Notes: a model not told the origin generated them from the letters alone. DNA of 64,000 nucleotides from Amaurobius ferox (GCA_951213105.1 OX578134.1:137445793-137509792), one strand, 5' to 3'; numbered from the stretch's first letter, positions 23,714 through 36,100 are shown. A program made the numbers and translations.

Positions 23714-24795
23714 GGTAAATCCGGAGATTAGGTCACCACAAATTTTTTTCTAAGTACAAAATCGGGCCAAGTTGGCCTGTGGTTGGCGCTTTCTTCCGTG
23801 TTTTGAAATTGGCTCCACCCATCCTCAGTGATGTCATTTACCGTTATTAGAAATAGGCTCCTCCTACCAAAATGATGTTTTGGTAGAAGAACCCTGTTTC
23901 TAAAGACAGACTATTGTGTTTGTTCTAAACAAGATTTTCTAATACAAATGATAATTTAATTTAACTTAAATAACAGTGAATAATACTCAAAAAAACGTTA
24001 CAAAATAAGATTTTTGTGTATTTTAAGAAAATTAAATAACTTTATAAAACTGCAGAATAAAAAAATTAATAATACTCATGTAAACGTTCCAAAATCAGAT
24101 TTTTGTAAAATTTAAAATTTTTATGCTACAATTTTATCTGTGCATATCGTACGTATCAAGATCGCTTTCTCCATCTAACTGAGAATCCATATAAAGGAAT
24201 GGGTTCGACCTACAGGTCCGTGTAAGAGCAGGGATTTGATCTAAAGATCGAAAATTGTGGAACGGATGTATTAGTGGTCCGTATGTACCAGTGGTCCGTA
24301 CAGGGGCAGGGGTTCGACCTAAAGGTCGTTCTACACCGGAACGGGACCCCCAGTGATCTCCGGTTTATTAGGAACGGTCGCCTGCGGTGCCCAGACTCAG
24401 AATATGCTACAATTTTATATGTGCATACACTACACTCACCTTCCATTTGCTCGCGCATACCAGAAGACATAAGGGAAATATAATCGACGACAAAAGCAAA
24501 TCCGTAAAACTAAAATGAATAATTATTACAAAATAAATCAAATAACGAAAGAACAAGCAAACACGCACAACAATGGCCAAAAATATTGATAGAAATGTTC
24601 TTTTACATCAAAAAACTGTAGCAAACACAAAAACGTATTCTTATTGGATGCTACACAATTTCCGCCGGTAATCATCCGATACAAGAGGTTACCAGATTGC
24701 AACATAAAGTGCGTGGCGTCTTCTCCGATTTAACCTCACAAAGTGCGTGGCGTCTTCTCCGATTTAACCAAGGTGACCTAATCTCCGGATCAGCC
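23714..24795. mobile_element. DNA transposon, 24-bp TIRs, 8-bp TSD, non-autonomous
   Basis: The left end 23714-23737 (ggtaaatccggagattagg, then tcacc) and the reverse complement of the right end 24772-24795 (ggctgatccggagattagg, then tcacc) match at 21 of 24 positions. Both are flanked by GAAATTTA (23706-23713 and 24796-24803). There is no transposase. The 8-bp TSD and GG start would fit Merlin, or hAT less well. The interior has a 34-bp direct duplication at 24709-24770 (aagtgcgtggcgtcttctcc) and a phrase gggttcgacctaaaggtc repeated at 24200 and 24310. Confidence 0.85.
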
Positions 24796-24803
24796 GAAAT
24801 TTA

Positions 24804-25187
24804 TAGTTTAAAAAATGTTGAATTTAACTCCAGTTTACTATATAGAAATAATTTATATTCTTACAAATAGATTAATATTGTTATAAACAATGTTAATATT
24901 TTATATACAGTGGGGGGAATTCTCTATTTAAACAAAATATGCAATATTTTTCTTTTTTCTTCATGCAATCATAATTGGAATTAAAAGTTCAGTAATAAAT
25001 CGATTATTAATTTTCAGTTAACTGAATATAGATTTTAGCAAATGGTTAAATGCCCAATCTCTTTATTACATTGATAAAATATCTAAACTATAATTTCTAG
25101 TTGTATAAAATTAAAAAACGATATATGCAAGCAAAAAGTCATATAATAGTTAAACATAGTATAAAATAAAAAAAAAATTAAACTTAC
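24804..25187. other. intergenic AT-rich sequence
   Basis: No coding or structural signal other than A/T tracts. Confidence 0.4.
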
Positions 25188-25237
25188 TTGAGTAAAATAA
25201 GCCCTTTAGCATTACCTAATGATAGTTTATCTTCAAC
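25188..25237 (-). CDS. possible orphan small exon
   Basis: On the minus strand, atttgacag precedes a 50-bp stretch (VEDKLSLGNAKGLILL in one frame) and a strong donor gtaagtt follows. No neighbouring exon was found and the piece matches no family I know. It could belong to a gene whose other exons lie downstream on the minus strand, or be chance. Confidence 0.2.
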
Positions 25238-25659
25238 CTGTCAAATATCATTAATATGAAGAAAAATTGAAACAAAGTTCATTTTAAAACATTTTTAATT
25301 TAAATATATACGTATATATTCCTACATTAAACTGATATGACTAAAAATATCTACTTTTGATCTAAATAACAGCATGCAAATATCTGAATAGTTATCTTTG
25401 GAACACTAGATTATACTGAAAGCCAAAGACTAGGTTAAAAAATTTAAACAAAATGTTGTAGTCCCAATGTAAATGTATCAGATAATACTTTCTCAACATT
25501 CATAACTAAAATCAACTTCAAAGAAACAAATCAATAAACCAAAGTAATTTAATAAAGATAAGAAACATGATGAAGCATGAGATTACTTTTCCGAAAGACA
25601 ACTAAAAATTTTAGATGAAGTGCACAAACGAATTTAAAATCCATTCTTAATAAAAATGT

Positions 25660-26976
25660 TTATAACCATGCTTCTGGACCATGTGTATCTTTTATAAGCA
25701 TGATTTTATCAATAACTGCTCCACCCTTATCATCGGATACTTGTTCTAAATACAAATGAGTGTTATTCAATATAGCTATTCTAGTATAACCATAGTCATC
25801 ACTTCTCAAAGCACTCCATTCGGCCGGATTTGGTACAAATGGGTCATGATTTTCTTGACAACCAGCAGATCCCGTAATTATATGAACAGGGGCTTTGGGA
25901 TTGGTGTATGGAAAGTCAGAGCTACCATTATAAACTTTTCTGTCATACACAGGCCATAATCTTTCATAAACATGTTCGTGAGCCCATAACTCTAAATCAA
26001 CACCGTATTTATAGAACAAATCTTCCAAACCAAAAGCCTTAATAATTGGTATTCCTTTGCGAATAATACTTTCCTTGTGTGTACAATCATCACCATCATC
26101 TGTACTGCAATACATTGGTCTATGTCCCATAGTAATAATCCATGGTCTTTGAGCACGATTTTCAGGAAGATTGGCTTCTCTTAAATCATTCTCCAACCAT
26201 TCATACTGTCGAACAATTTGGGTCCAACCATATTCATAAAAGAAATAGAACTCTGTTGAAAATCCTATGATATGTGCTGGACCAATATTAAAACTATAAA
26301 AATGATTGTTAATCACACCATCTTTGTTTAACATGCTAAAACGATTAACATAGTTAGAAAAATTATATGCATTTTCATGGTTCCCAACACAGGTCATATA
26401 GGGAACATAAGCAGCAATGGTTTCAATCTGCCGCATAAATTCATCTCCTACTTTTGCATCATCAGTGTCCATATCATATGCAAAATCACCAACATGTAAA
26501 ATTGCATCATAGATTCCTTTTTGAACTTCCTCTTGCAAACGAGGTAAAGATTGAGCATTGATATTACCCATATCTCCATACACAGCAAACTTGGGGCTCC
26601 AGTTTATTCCGCTTTGCATAGCAGTAAACCAGTAAATAGCACTCCAGCCATCAGTACTGCCACAATGATAAACATACTTGTCACCAGGAATCAAGCCCGT
26701 TAGTAACACTCTATGAATATACAGAACCCGGCTGTTAAGTCCTCCATCTACAAATTTAGTTACATTCCCAGTCTTTTGTTTATCCAAGTTAGTTAAACCA
26801 TATTCAACAGTAGATGTGTTTGTTGGATCAAAAGTAACCCATGTAACCATCATTTCCGAAGGAACAGTTCCATAAGAAATATGTACTTGCTCTGGTTGGG
26901 TCATAAGTAGCGAAAAAGCACATGGTGAAAGAGCACAAATAAAAAATAAAATGCTTAAATCTATTTTTGAAATCAT
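25660..26976 (-). CDS. ACP7: acid phosphatase type 7 (purple acid phosphatase), intronless
   Basis: A secreted or lysosomal binuclear metallophosphatase of 438 residues, the usual length for animal ACP7. The start is ATG 26976 because a signal peptide (residues 1-22, LSILFFICALSPCAFS) follows directly. The frame is open 19 codons further up to a GTG that adds nothing. An N-terminal fibronectin-III-like purple-phosphatase domain spans about 25-120, then the metallophosphatase domain. Metal ligands are all present: GDMG (Asp135), GDFAYD (Asp164, Tyr167), GNHE (Asn199, His200), GHRPMYC (His285) and AHEHVYER (His333, His335). Five N-glycosylation sequons occur (NTS, NVT, NFS, NGS, NNT). The C-terminal extension ends HGPEAWL. 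The whole frame is one exon with no disabling change, so the gene is either naturally intronless or an intact retrocopy. Confidence 0.97.
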   Translation of the reverse strand: MISKIDLSILFFICALSPCAFSLLMTQPEQVHISYGTVPSEMMVTWVTFDPTNTSTVEYGLTNLDKQKTGNVTKFVDGGLNSRVLYIHRVLLTGLIPGDKYVYHCGSTDGWSAIYWFTAMQSGINWSPKFAVYGDMGNINAQSLPRLQEEVQKGIYDAILHVGDFAYDMDTDDAKVGDEFMRQIETIAAYVPYMTCVGNHENAYNFSNYVNRFSMLNKDGVINNHFYSFNIGPAHIIGFSTEFYFFYEYGWTQIVRQYEWLENDLREANLPENRAQRPWIITMGHRPMYCSTDDGDDCTHKESIIRKGIPIIKAFGLEDLFYKYGVDLELWAHEHVYERLWPVYDRKVYNGSSDFPYTNPKAPVHIITGSAGCQENHDPFVPNPAEWSALRSDDYGYTRIAILNNTHLYLEQVSDDKGGAVIDKIMLIKDTHGPEAWL

Positions 26977-27649
26977 CTTTGTTCTTTTGTAGTCAAAATA
27001 CCAGCAAAGAAATATTAGTAAGTGAAACTGCACAACTGTTTATAAACAATATTTATCTATTTCCATCAGATATCGGTAAGATAAGCAGCTATTTATCAAG
27101 GGAATGTGTAGCGATCTAAATGAATGTATTGCATATCACATCATTTTTGAATTTGGAAAACTTAATATTTCATCACGAAATTAGTCATCAATAAAATAAT
27201 ATTTGTCAATCACTCTCGTGAAATTGCTATTGCGTTATTACAATACAGGTAACATTCTCAGAAAATCATACCTTAATTCATCCGGCATCGTCTCGTGATA
27301 TTGTTGTCACGGCTGTCGTTACGTAACCATACGTACCGTTATGTAATAGATTGGAGGTACGGTTACAAATTCTGAAGCAATAGTACTGAAAAGCATAAAA
27401 ACACACATTTTACCAGTCTTTACCCCGAAAGATGATAAGGCTTAAATAATGCACTGGCTTTGATGTGACGTCATACTTTGCGATTGGTCTTCCAGGCTTC
27501 CGTGTTGTAATGCAAAAATACTATAGACAGATTGTGGATTGAAATCTCAATAAAACTTTAATTTGAGTTAATCTTTGGCTCATTTTATGGGGTGTGGATC
27601 ATTTTATAGCAAGTACATAGCTGTTTTATTTGTTTGTTTACAGTAATTG
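26977..27649. other. 5' flank of the acid phosphatase gene
   Basis: It presumably holds the promoter and 5' UTR. The sequence 27280-27370 is locally CpG-richer (gtctcgtgatattgttgtc, gttacgtaaccatacg) than its surroundings. No TATA box or start site could be assigned. Confidence 0.35.
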
Positions 27650-29216
27650 CAATAGAGCTGTTTCAATCACGTGGCATTCCCTTAGTAACGAGACTTGGCA
27701 ACAGTTGCTGATAGACATACAATCCATGGATCGCCAATTGGTATACACGTCGTACGTTGCGTCAACAATATTTATTTAAACATTAAGTAATATTTATGTT
27801 ATCTAAATATTTTCAGGATATAGATGATCAATATAAAGCTCGATATGTTCTAAAGATTGCATCAATAGGAAACAAAGATTCGTATTTAATGTGTAAAACT
27901 TAATACGTATTCAATGCGTAACACTTCAAAAATTCAAACACACGCTTATTTTCGTTTCATATATCATTGGCGAGCATTTTAAATAATAAGTGCAGTTGAC
28001 AACATAGACATTCATCACTTTAAAGAAGAAACGATTCTTAATTTCCTTTTAATAAATGGAGTGACGATAAAAAAGAGTAATAATTACCTGAAATAAAGTA
28101 ATCTTCACATACTCTTAGTCATTTTTACTTACCCTGCAATACATGGAAAGTATTGCAATCATGTCGAAAATTGCAATTCGAGTTTTTGACGTATCTACAG
28201 GTTTTGGGACATCTAGAATACGAAAAAACTATTTTTAGAGTAACGTCTATGTGTGTGTCTGTGGTTCTGTGTGTCTATCTCTGCAATAATTGTATTCACT
28301 CTAACTCAAAAACTAATGGATCAAATTTTATAAAATTTTACGGGTAAACCACTTGTGGGTGACCCTAGTACTGATTAGATTTTGGTGCGATTCGTGGTAA
28401 AAGAACCTGTCTTTTTTGCAAAATGGCTCTCAAAAATTACCTGTAACCACTCTAGATGGAAAGCTAATAGACCAAATTTCGCAAAATGTGGTCGATAATT
28501 CCCTTGTGGGTTACCCTGGTGCTGATTAGATTTTGGTACGATTTGGGATAAAAATAATTTGTCCTTTTTTGCAAAATAGCTCGTAAAGATTGTCTATATC
28601 CCCTCTAGCTGAAAAACGAATAGACCAAATTTCACAAAAGTTGGTCGATAAGTCACTTTTAGGTTACCCTGGTGCTGATTAGATTTTCGTATGATTCAGA
28701 ATTTGGTATGGTTCGTTTTTTCGCTACTCCACCTTTGAAAATAAGTCCAGTTACTAAATGAAAACGAAAATTGAATTGAAAATACAAATTCAGTGTAATT
28801 TAAAATAATAATGGGTGTTATTTTGTGTGACATAAATATGTACGATGTTTAACGTGAATATGAGACTGCAGAGATAGTCGCGCTACTTCAATCAGATTTT
28901 TATATTTTTAATAAGTTCAGCTCGTTTGATGGCCGACAGCCACTTCTCTCGGCGCTCTTAATTAAGACGTTTTTTAGATTCATCACCTCTAATTAATGCA
29001 GCAAGGAATCTAAAAAAAGATTTACTGTCTCTTCGGATGATTTACGGATATGAAAACACCACAGACAGTAAGCATAATAACAAAAATAAATTTTTATAAC
29101 GCTATACATATGAGTATATTTACAAACGCAACCAAAAAACATGCAATGTATGTCTACCAGCAACTGTTGCAAGGTGGCAGCTTCGCAGCGTGACGTCAGC
29201 TGAAACAGCTCTATTG
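27650..29216. mobile_element. DNA element with 65-70 bp inverted repeats
   Basis: The left end caatagagctgtttca...cttggcaacagttgctgatagaca (27650-27716) is mirrored by 29146-29216, whose reverse complement reads caatagagctgtttcagc and, further in, gcaacagttgctggtagaca. The interior has no transposase and contains a copy of repeat family B. No TSD could be fixed. About 1.57 kb. Confidence 0.75.
28130..28740 (+). repeat. dispersed repeat family B, copy 1
   Basis: It opens with acatggaaagtattgcaatc and attcgagtttttgacg. Then come three internal units sharing aaactaatggaccaaattt-like, tggtcgataagtcact and gctgattagattttggt phrases. The same order occurs at 40195-40660 and 50780-51260. It is nested in the 27650-29216 element. 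Confidence 0.75.
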
Positions 29217-29616
29217 TAGTGTTTTATGCATTAATTTAGATACGAATTTTAAAATTTTATTAATAATACAAAAAAAGTCTCAGATTTCTTGTTTTTTTGC
29301 CAAATAAATTAATTCATAAACGACTTATACTGCAACATTTTACTTGACTTGTTTGAATAACGTAATGGTCTAATGTTTTTATTGTTGTATCAGTCAATCC
29401 AAAGACACACTTTGCTAGATATATTAAATTTATAAAGAAACAATGCGTAACATCAATATAAATTTATATTGATTGAGGAACTATAACTCCTCTAAAACTT
29501 ACCAAAATTTAATGCAATTTGGATAGTAATGTTTTTCAAGTCAAGTTTGTTGTAGAATGTGATCGGGTAAATATTGTGCGACTTGCGCCCCCTTTATTAT
29601 TGATCGATAATGATTT
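29217..29616. other. intergenic, no gene
   Basis: AT-rich spacer between two DNA elements. Nothing recognised. Confidence 0.4.
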
Positions 29617-29624
29617 TTCCAAAG

Positions 29625-29878
29625 CAGTGTGTTTCAAACTTTTTGTTCGCGGAATCCTTTTGAAACATAATGTGACTGCGGAACATCAAAATAAGAATAA
29701 GTTCATTGTGGTTCAAATAAAAATTTTATGACCTTTTATACACGAAGTTATCATCGGCCGTCCAAATGGTTGCTCAAGTCCTTGTTGACGAGCCGGACGG
29801 TCTGGGTCTTCAACACGAAGTTATCAAGTCGCGGAACTCCTATAATACTGTCGCGGAACATACTTTGAAAAACTCTGC
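29625..29878. mobile_element. hAT-like MITE with a nested tail-only insertion
   Basis: The ends are cagtgtgtttcaaactttt (29625 on) and, reversed, cagagtttttcaaagtatg (29878 inward), with shared gttcgcgga / gttccgcga next. The flanks ttccaaag (29617-29624) and ctccaaat (29879-29886) match at 6 of 8 positions, consistent with an aged 8-bp TSD. There is no ORF. Confidence 0.65.
29754..29812 (+). mobile_element. tail-only mini-retroposon with 14-bp TSD
   Basis: 59 bp from tcggccgtccaaatggttgc to cggacggtctgggtcttca. It is flanked by the exact direct repeat acacgaagttatca at 29740-29753 and 29813-29826. It has no SINE body and no A-tail. The first and last eight bases of the core (ggccgtcc / ggacggtc) can pair as a stem. 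Confidence 0.85.
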
Positions 29879-29989
29879 TCCAAATTTCTTTTTATTTGAA
29901 TATGTGGAATAAATTAACGTTATACAACTCCATTTTGCTGAAAGTAGTCGGATAAATATTTCAGAATTTTATTAAATATCATTATGTAG

Positions 29990-32900
29990 TAAAGAAAAAT
30001 GTTTTTTTATTTCTAATGGCAGAGAACAAGACAGACATTATACAAACAGAACAAAACTCGAAACATATGACGTGAAAAGTCAATATCTCATCATTTGGCC
30101 TCTAGAGTTCCAATACTTCTCCACCTCAGAAGCTCCACGCAGCGCCGGGCACCTTCCGATGTGGGTCTTGTCCATTTCTTCATTTAACCCGCAAAGTGGG
30201 CAATTTGGGCTGGAAAAAATACCAACGCGATAAAGATAGCTCGCCAAGCAATCGTGACCAATTTCGAGCCTAAAATTGGCCACTGCTTTTTCCCGAGGCT
30301 TGTCTGCTATTTTCCTTTCCAAGATATTCCTACAGCTCTTATTTGAGACACGCGTCATAAGTTCTCTTTTCCATTTTTGCTTCAAAAATTTGCGAATATA
30401 TAGTTTTACAGAATGGAAGGAACAATTTGTAGATATATTTTGAACTATTTCTGTACCTTTTTACCGTTTTTTGCAAGTTTATCGGCCTGGTCATTTCCGT
30501 AAAGGCCACAATGTCCGGGGATCCATTGTAAGGCAATTTCTTTATCCCTAGCCTCATTTTCTCCAAAAGAATTTGGCATTCAAGGATTTCCTCGGAGGTT
30601 GAACAAGCCCCTGATCCAATAGCATGTAGTTCTGCCCTTGAGTCCGAGAGGATGACACTCTGTAGCGGCAAAAATTTGGGGCATTTATCTGTTTCAGGGC
30701 TACACAAATACCCACCACCTCGCCATTAAAAGCAGTTTTCTGAGTACCCACGGGTATGTAGAATGAAAACTGGGCAGAAAAAATTCCCGCACGGGCATTT
30801 GGTGAGCGCTCAGTAAATGAACCATCCGCGTAGATGTGAAATCAGTTCGGTTCAGGGTAAAATGTATGTATAGTCTCAAGGGCCAACATTTTTAAAGTAT
30901 CTTGAGATGTTTGATTTTTCAAATTACGTTGAATAAGATCTAAGTTAATATTTCTCCCAGTCAAGTCCAATGGACTACGGGGTTTTAGAAAAACCTGAAA
31001 AGTCTCATTTTCCAATTCAAGGTCTGATCTAAGTTCTATCACCTTCTGGAGGAATCCATTCCGGGTTATAAGATTCCTATGATCATTTCTACAACAATTC
31101 CAAAAAAGGGATCCCAATTCTCATTAATTTTTGATACAGCAGTACGGCTTTCTTTTTGATAATAATTTTAATAGGTCTGTTGTTTGGAAAAAGCAACATT
31201 GCATCTATAGGGATAGTCTTTACCGCCCCAATAATTAGTCTTAAGGCCTGATTTTGTAAGGTTTCCAATTTTTCTATTAAATTTCTTGGGGCTGTAATCA
31301 AAACCTCACAACAGTAGCATATGACCGGTGATGTAAATGTTTTATACGTTTGGTTAAGTGTTGACCGGGAACAACCCCAGAGACAACCCACCAAACGTTT
31401 TAATATTTTCAATCTTTTCTCAATTTTCTCAATTATAGACTCTATTTGGAACCTCCAGCTCAGTTTTTTTTATTATCAAAAACTACTCCTAGGTAAGTAC
31501 ATTTATCATTGTTTATCAGGCGAGACCCTTGATACAAAATCTCGAGGATAATATTTCGCTGCATAAGGGAGAACGTCTGTACTGCCGTCTTTGTTAAATT
31601 TACCAACATATTATTTTCCTCGCACCATCTCTCCAAAATCACAAGTGCTTCATTTAGTTTCTTCTCAATTTCGGATTTAACATTATTTTTTTCTACCTGA
31701 CTCCATATAACAAGGTCGTCTGCAAGCAACAGGCACTCGACTCCAACTGCCTTCAGCAACGGAATCAGATCGTCAATGCAGACTTAAATAAGGATCAGCT
31801 GCTAACTGCGTCTTGTGGCAATCCAGTTTGGCGTTTAGGTAGCGTTTCCACAGCGCACCCTACAGCTTCTCTGGCCCAGGAACTCACGAAACCAACTCAG
31901 CATCTTGGAACCTACTCCGAGGTTTTTAAACTTAAAAACCATCCTTTCCCTCCAAACAGAGTCATAAGCGGATTTGAAATCCACGTACACCGCTGTCATC
32001 ACGTTCCTTCCATCTACAGAGTCCTTAATAGTTTGACTCAGTCAAGCAACTTGATCAGTAGTTGACCGGTTTCTACGAAACCCTGCTTGTTCCTTAGAAA
32101 GGATGTCTTCAGTTTCCAAGAACTAGTTTAATCTCTTAATAATTATTCGTTCCATCAATTTAGCCGGTATGCTTGTAAGAGAAATTGGTCTATAACTTTC
32201 AGTCTTCTTAGGATCTTTATCTGTTTTCAAAATGGGAATAATAGTGGCCCCTTCCAAACGGAAGGTACTATTTCTAAGTCCCAGATGCGATTGAATATCT
32301 CCAAAAGGATCCCCTTGCACCAATCCCAATATGCTTGAGAAACTCTGCATGGATTTTGTCTTCGTCAGGAGACTTCCTGGTTTTAAGTCCGTTTAACTCG
32401 ATAAGTAGTTCGTCCTCGGTGAAAGGCAACCTGAAGATATTCTCTGTTTTAGGTGTATTCCTGTTCTGGAACCTTGAAAGATTTTTACAATCACTTTTTA
32501 GAATTTTTGCCATTTTTCTAGCGTAAGATCTCTTTCTCTGAGAACTAGAGTAAGTCTGTGCAAAAGCATTTGCATTGTCAATATCCGAGAAAAGGTCCTT
32601 GTTTAAATAGTGTATAGGTTGCTTTTTAGGGGGTCTTAGTTCTATTGTTTTGGAGATTTGAGATAAACCGGTAAGTCCTCAGACTGCCCTCCTTGTAGTT
32701 AATATTCGAAATACATTCATTGAAGGTCCCTCGTTTTTCCTTCAGGATGTTTCCCTTAAAAATAGCAGCCTGTTTTCTCCACAGACGTACATCAGAGGGT
32801 TGATTCGTTAACTCTGCTTTTTTCCTTAGTCTGTCCCTTTTTAATTTCATATCACCAAGTTCCTTAGTCCAGAAACATTTATATTTCCTGACCCTTCCCC

Positions 32901-33170
32901 TGGGTATACAAACTTTAGCACATTAAAGTACCAGTTTGTCAAACCGTTTAATAAGAGTGTCCGGTTTCTTGGCCATGTCGAATTCCTCCTTTTCCAGACT
33001 TTGTTCCAACATATTGGAAAAATCCTCCCATCTAGCCTTCTTAAAGTTCCATGAAATCTTCCTACAATCCTTTAGATTCCGTTTCAGACCTGCAATCGTA
33101 ATCCCGGCTAACACTTGTCTGCCTCCGGATCCGGATAAATGTTTGTTGCTGAACCTCTAAAAAAATTGCA
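29990..33170 (-). mobile_element. 5'-truncated LINE (jockey/I-type non-LTR retrotransposon), decayed
   Basis: Read on the minus strand, it holds in order: the end of the endonuclease/linker region (33170-32630), reverse transcriptase (about 32500-31100), RNase H (30750-30400) and a C-terminal CPLC...H...C knuckle (30190). Stops and shifts break it into at least eight frames. The 5' part (ORF1 and most of the endonuclease) is missing, as expected of truncated LINE insertions. The 3' end lies near 30000, with a minus-strand aataaaaaaac just beyond. No TSD was found. Confidence 0.9.
30080..33160 (-). pseudogene. LINE ORF2 polyprotein remnant (RT and RNase H)
   Basis: Recognisable RT blocks: SYRPISLTSIPAKLMERII (32123-32215), AGFRRNRSTTDQV (near 32060), VYVDFKSAYDSVWRE with the first catalytic Asp (near 31980), and LLADDLVIW with the DD pair (near 31710). 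RNase H has GEVVGICVAL and LSDSRAELHAI. The C-terminus reads KAVANFRLEIGHDCLA and SSPNCPLCGLNEEMD (30080-30300). The RNase H and CCHC knuckle place it with I/jockey-related arthropod LINEs. It is inactive. Confidence 0.9.
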
Positions 33171-36100
33171 TGATGACTAATTTGTCTAAAAACCAACCGA
33201 TTTTGATGAAATTTGTCGGTTACTTAGTTTAATATTGTACAGATTTCTTTGATAATAGCCTTTGGATTGAAATTGCACGAGCTGTTTGGCAAAAAACGTT
33301 GCTGAGATAGATGTCGAAAGATAATTTCTGAGAAATAAAATACATTTTTTATTGAATTTGTAGATGTGATATATTTAAATGTTTATTGATGTGAAGGAAC
33401 ATAGTGACCAAGATTTTAATTTTTGCAGTGAACTTAATGCTGTTTGATCCGTCTGCTGTATCCAACGATAGTTCATCTTAAGCACAAACGATTTTCTTGA
33501 AAATTGGTGCAGACAAAACTGGCACTATAGATACATTTTACAGAAATTGTAAAAGACTGCGTAACTATTGCACTATTTCTATAATGGCTGTATGAATTTT
33601 AACGTATTATGCAGAAAAATGTTGAATTGCATCATTATGTATTTGAATCTCATGAAAAGTATTACTTTATTATTTTATAAAATCAAAACATATATCGCTT
33701 CATATTGCGTCATGTGAATGAATAGTGTCAGATATATTGTATCTAAATACTTGTTCAAAATTATTTTTAAACTGTTATTCATGAACAGGGATAAATAAAC
33801 AGTGCAAATTCATGAAAGCAAGTAAGTCAAATTTTTTTCGAAATTGCACAAACATTTCCATGCTTGATGATAAAAAAAAATAATTTTATGTCACATTTAC
33901 TGTACATGAAATGAAAAATAAAGATGTAAGAATTGATCTCTAACTTTTATTTAAATATTTCAATCAGAAAAGAAAGCAGAGGTGTAAACGTCTATAAGGG
34001 CGGAATTAAAACCTTCCCTTTTTATCGCAAATTTAATGATGTCATAGAACTATATGGCATCACTCCGTAATTATTCTATAAATTATATCCTAAAAAAGCA
34101 ATTATATGATACGGGGCTCTTGAGATCCCCAACCTGTTTCTACACTATAATGGAAGTAAAAAATCAATGGTTCCAAACTGATATTTGTAAGAAAACAATA
34201 AATGGATTTTTATGATTGGGTCTTGTTGAAAATTAATATGTATCTGGGAAGTGCTATTTGAAAAAGTCTCACCAATTTCATCCTATTTCTTTTGAGATAT
34301 AGTAATCACCAGTGGCGTATTTTGAAATTCTATTTTGGGGTTCAGTTTTAAATATTAATCGCAAGAGGTCCAAGTTGAGATCTTCATGGGTTCGATTTGG
34401 CCCACGGGCTCGAGCCTGGCCCGTGGACTTAGGCCCGACCTGGCTTACAGGCCGAGCTCAGGCCACGTTTTATTAAATTTGGACCGAGTCAAAATCAATA
34501 AAAAAGTCAATAGGTACTGCTTACATAAAATTTAACACTAATATTTTATTTTCAATTTTTTCTGTGATTTTAATTTCAATTATTAGATTTCGAAAGTTTC
34601 TAAGTTATCAAAATTAAATAAATTCTATTCTTAAAATAACACACTTCTGTCGATTTCTTTCCGATAACAAATATTGAATGAATATTTATTTGAGCAAATT
34701 GTTATAATTTAAAATGAATATATGGATAAGACGAATTATTGTTCTTGAATTTATTTATATTTGCATTCTAAACATCTACCACTCCTAATTTAAAATTAAT
34801 AAATTTTAAAAATATTCATAACTGTGTCATAATTAAACAAAGTAATACCTATGTATTGTATACTTACATGGAAAGTTTAATCGCATTGATGTGTTTTTAA
34901 AAATACTAACGATTGTGGCGTATGACATATTTATTTTGCAACCACTGCAGTCAAGAATATTTGGTTCTGATGAGCTTTAACAGGACATTATATTGTTCAC
35001 TGATTACTTAAATGAGTGAATAAAGCATTTTTCAAAATATAATCTCGGTAAAGAGCCGTTTTCTCATTTATTTTCTGATATTATCAAATCAAAATGGTAA
35101 TTAAAAACACACTTTACAGTAATGCTCATTCTTGATTTGTACAGATTTTTCAAATTTGGGTTCTTTTTAATTTAATACTATATGTAATATAACTTGTGTT
35201 TAATTCCTTATATGCAAATTTGAATCATCAAACGAGGCAACATGCTTCAATGCATCACAAAATAATTCGGGCCCGTCCGCGTTGGGGATGGATTGTAATG
35301 CTTTCAGGATGGGTTAGTTCGGGTGAAATATTAAAAAAAAATTCTTGGTTTTTGACCGAGTCAAATTTTAATATTTTCGGGAAGGGTAAAATTTTAAATT
35401 AGACCCGTGTAGACCTCTAGTCACTAAATAACTGGTTTTGGTTTTAGCTTCTTCTGACAGCTTCAAGAACCCGAATTTTTCCAGATTTCGGTTTTTACTG
35501 CAGCAGGAAATTTCTAACTCCTATTAGTGACGTTGTAGCTGAAGCATTTCTTTTTGAATTCTCAGTTTTTAAAATCTGAGCACTTACTCCATTTTTTATT
35601 ATTATTTATTTGAGGTTAAAACAGGTTGTTTTTCTAGTTCAAGGATTTCAGAGTGACAAACTGAATGGGGATTCACTAGAATGTTTTTATCACATGTGAG
35701 TTTAGTTCTCAATTCAGGGGTGGGGTTTGAAGCCCCTAACCCCCTTAAATATGCCCCTGGTAATCACAGAAGCAGAAAAAAAAATGTTTAATACCTCGAA
35801 AAATGACTTATGGTAAATCCTAAACAATTGTATGTAAATCAACTTATGACAACATAAGTTGTTGATCACTGTAATAAAAATATTTCATTTTTTAATTATT
35901 ATTTTACAAAAAAAAATATCACAATATCTTGAGAATGGTTATGGGTTCTATTTCAAATACAAGAGGTATTTAATAAAAATCAATTGTAAAAGTCTTAGAT
36001 ACTCAATGCATGTTGTTTGCTCAATCGACGATTGGTAGCTCATTCTCAACTGAGACAAGAGTTCTTAACAACGGCGTCTGAGCTATTTAAAACTGCTGGT

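Noticed and set aside
34365..35417. DNA transposon of about 1.05 kb with agaggtc ends
   Set aside because: Only seven bases mirror, and no target duplication could be found.
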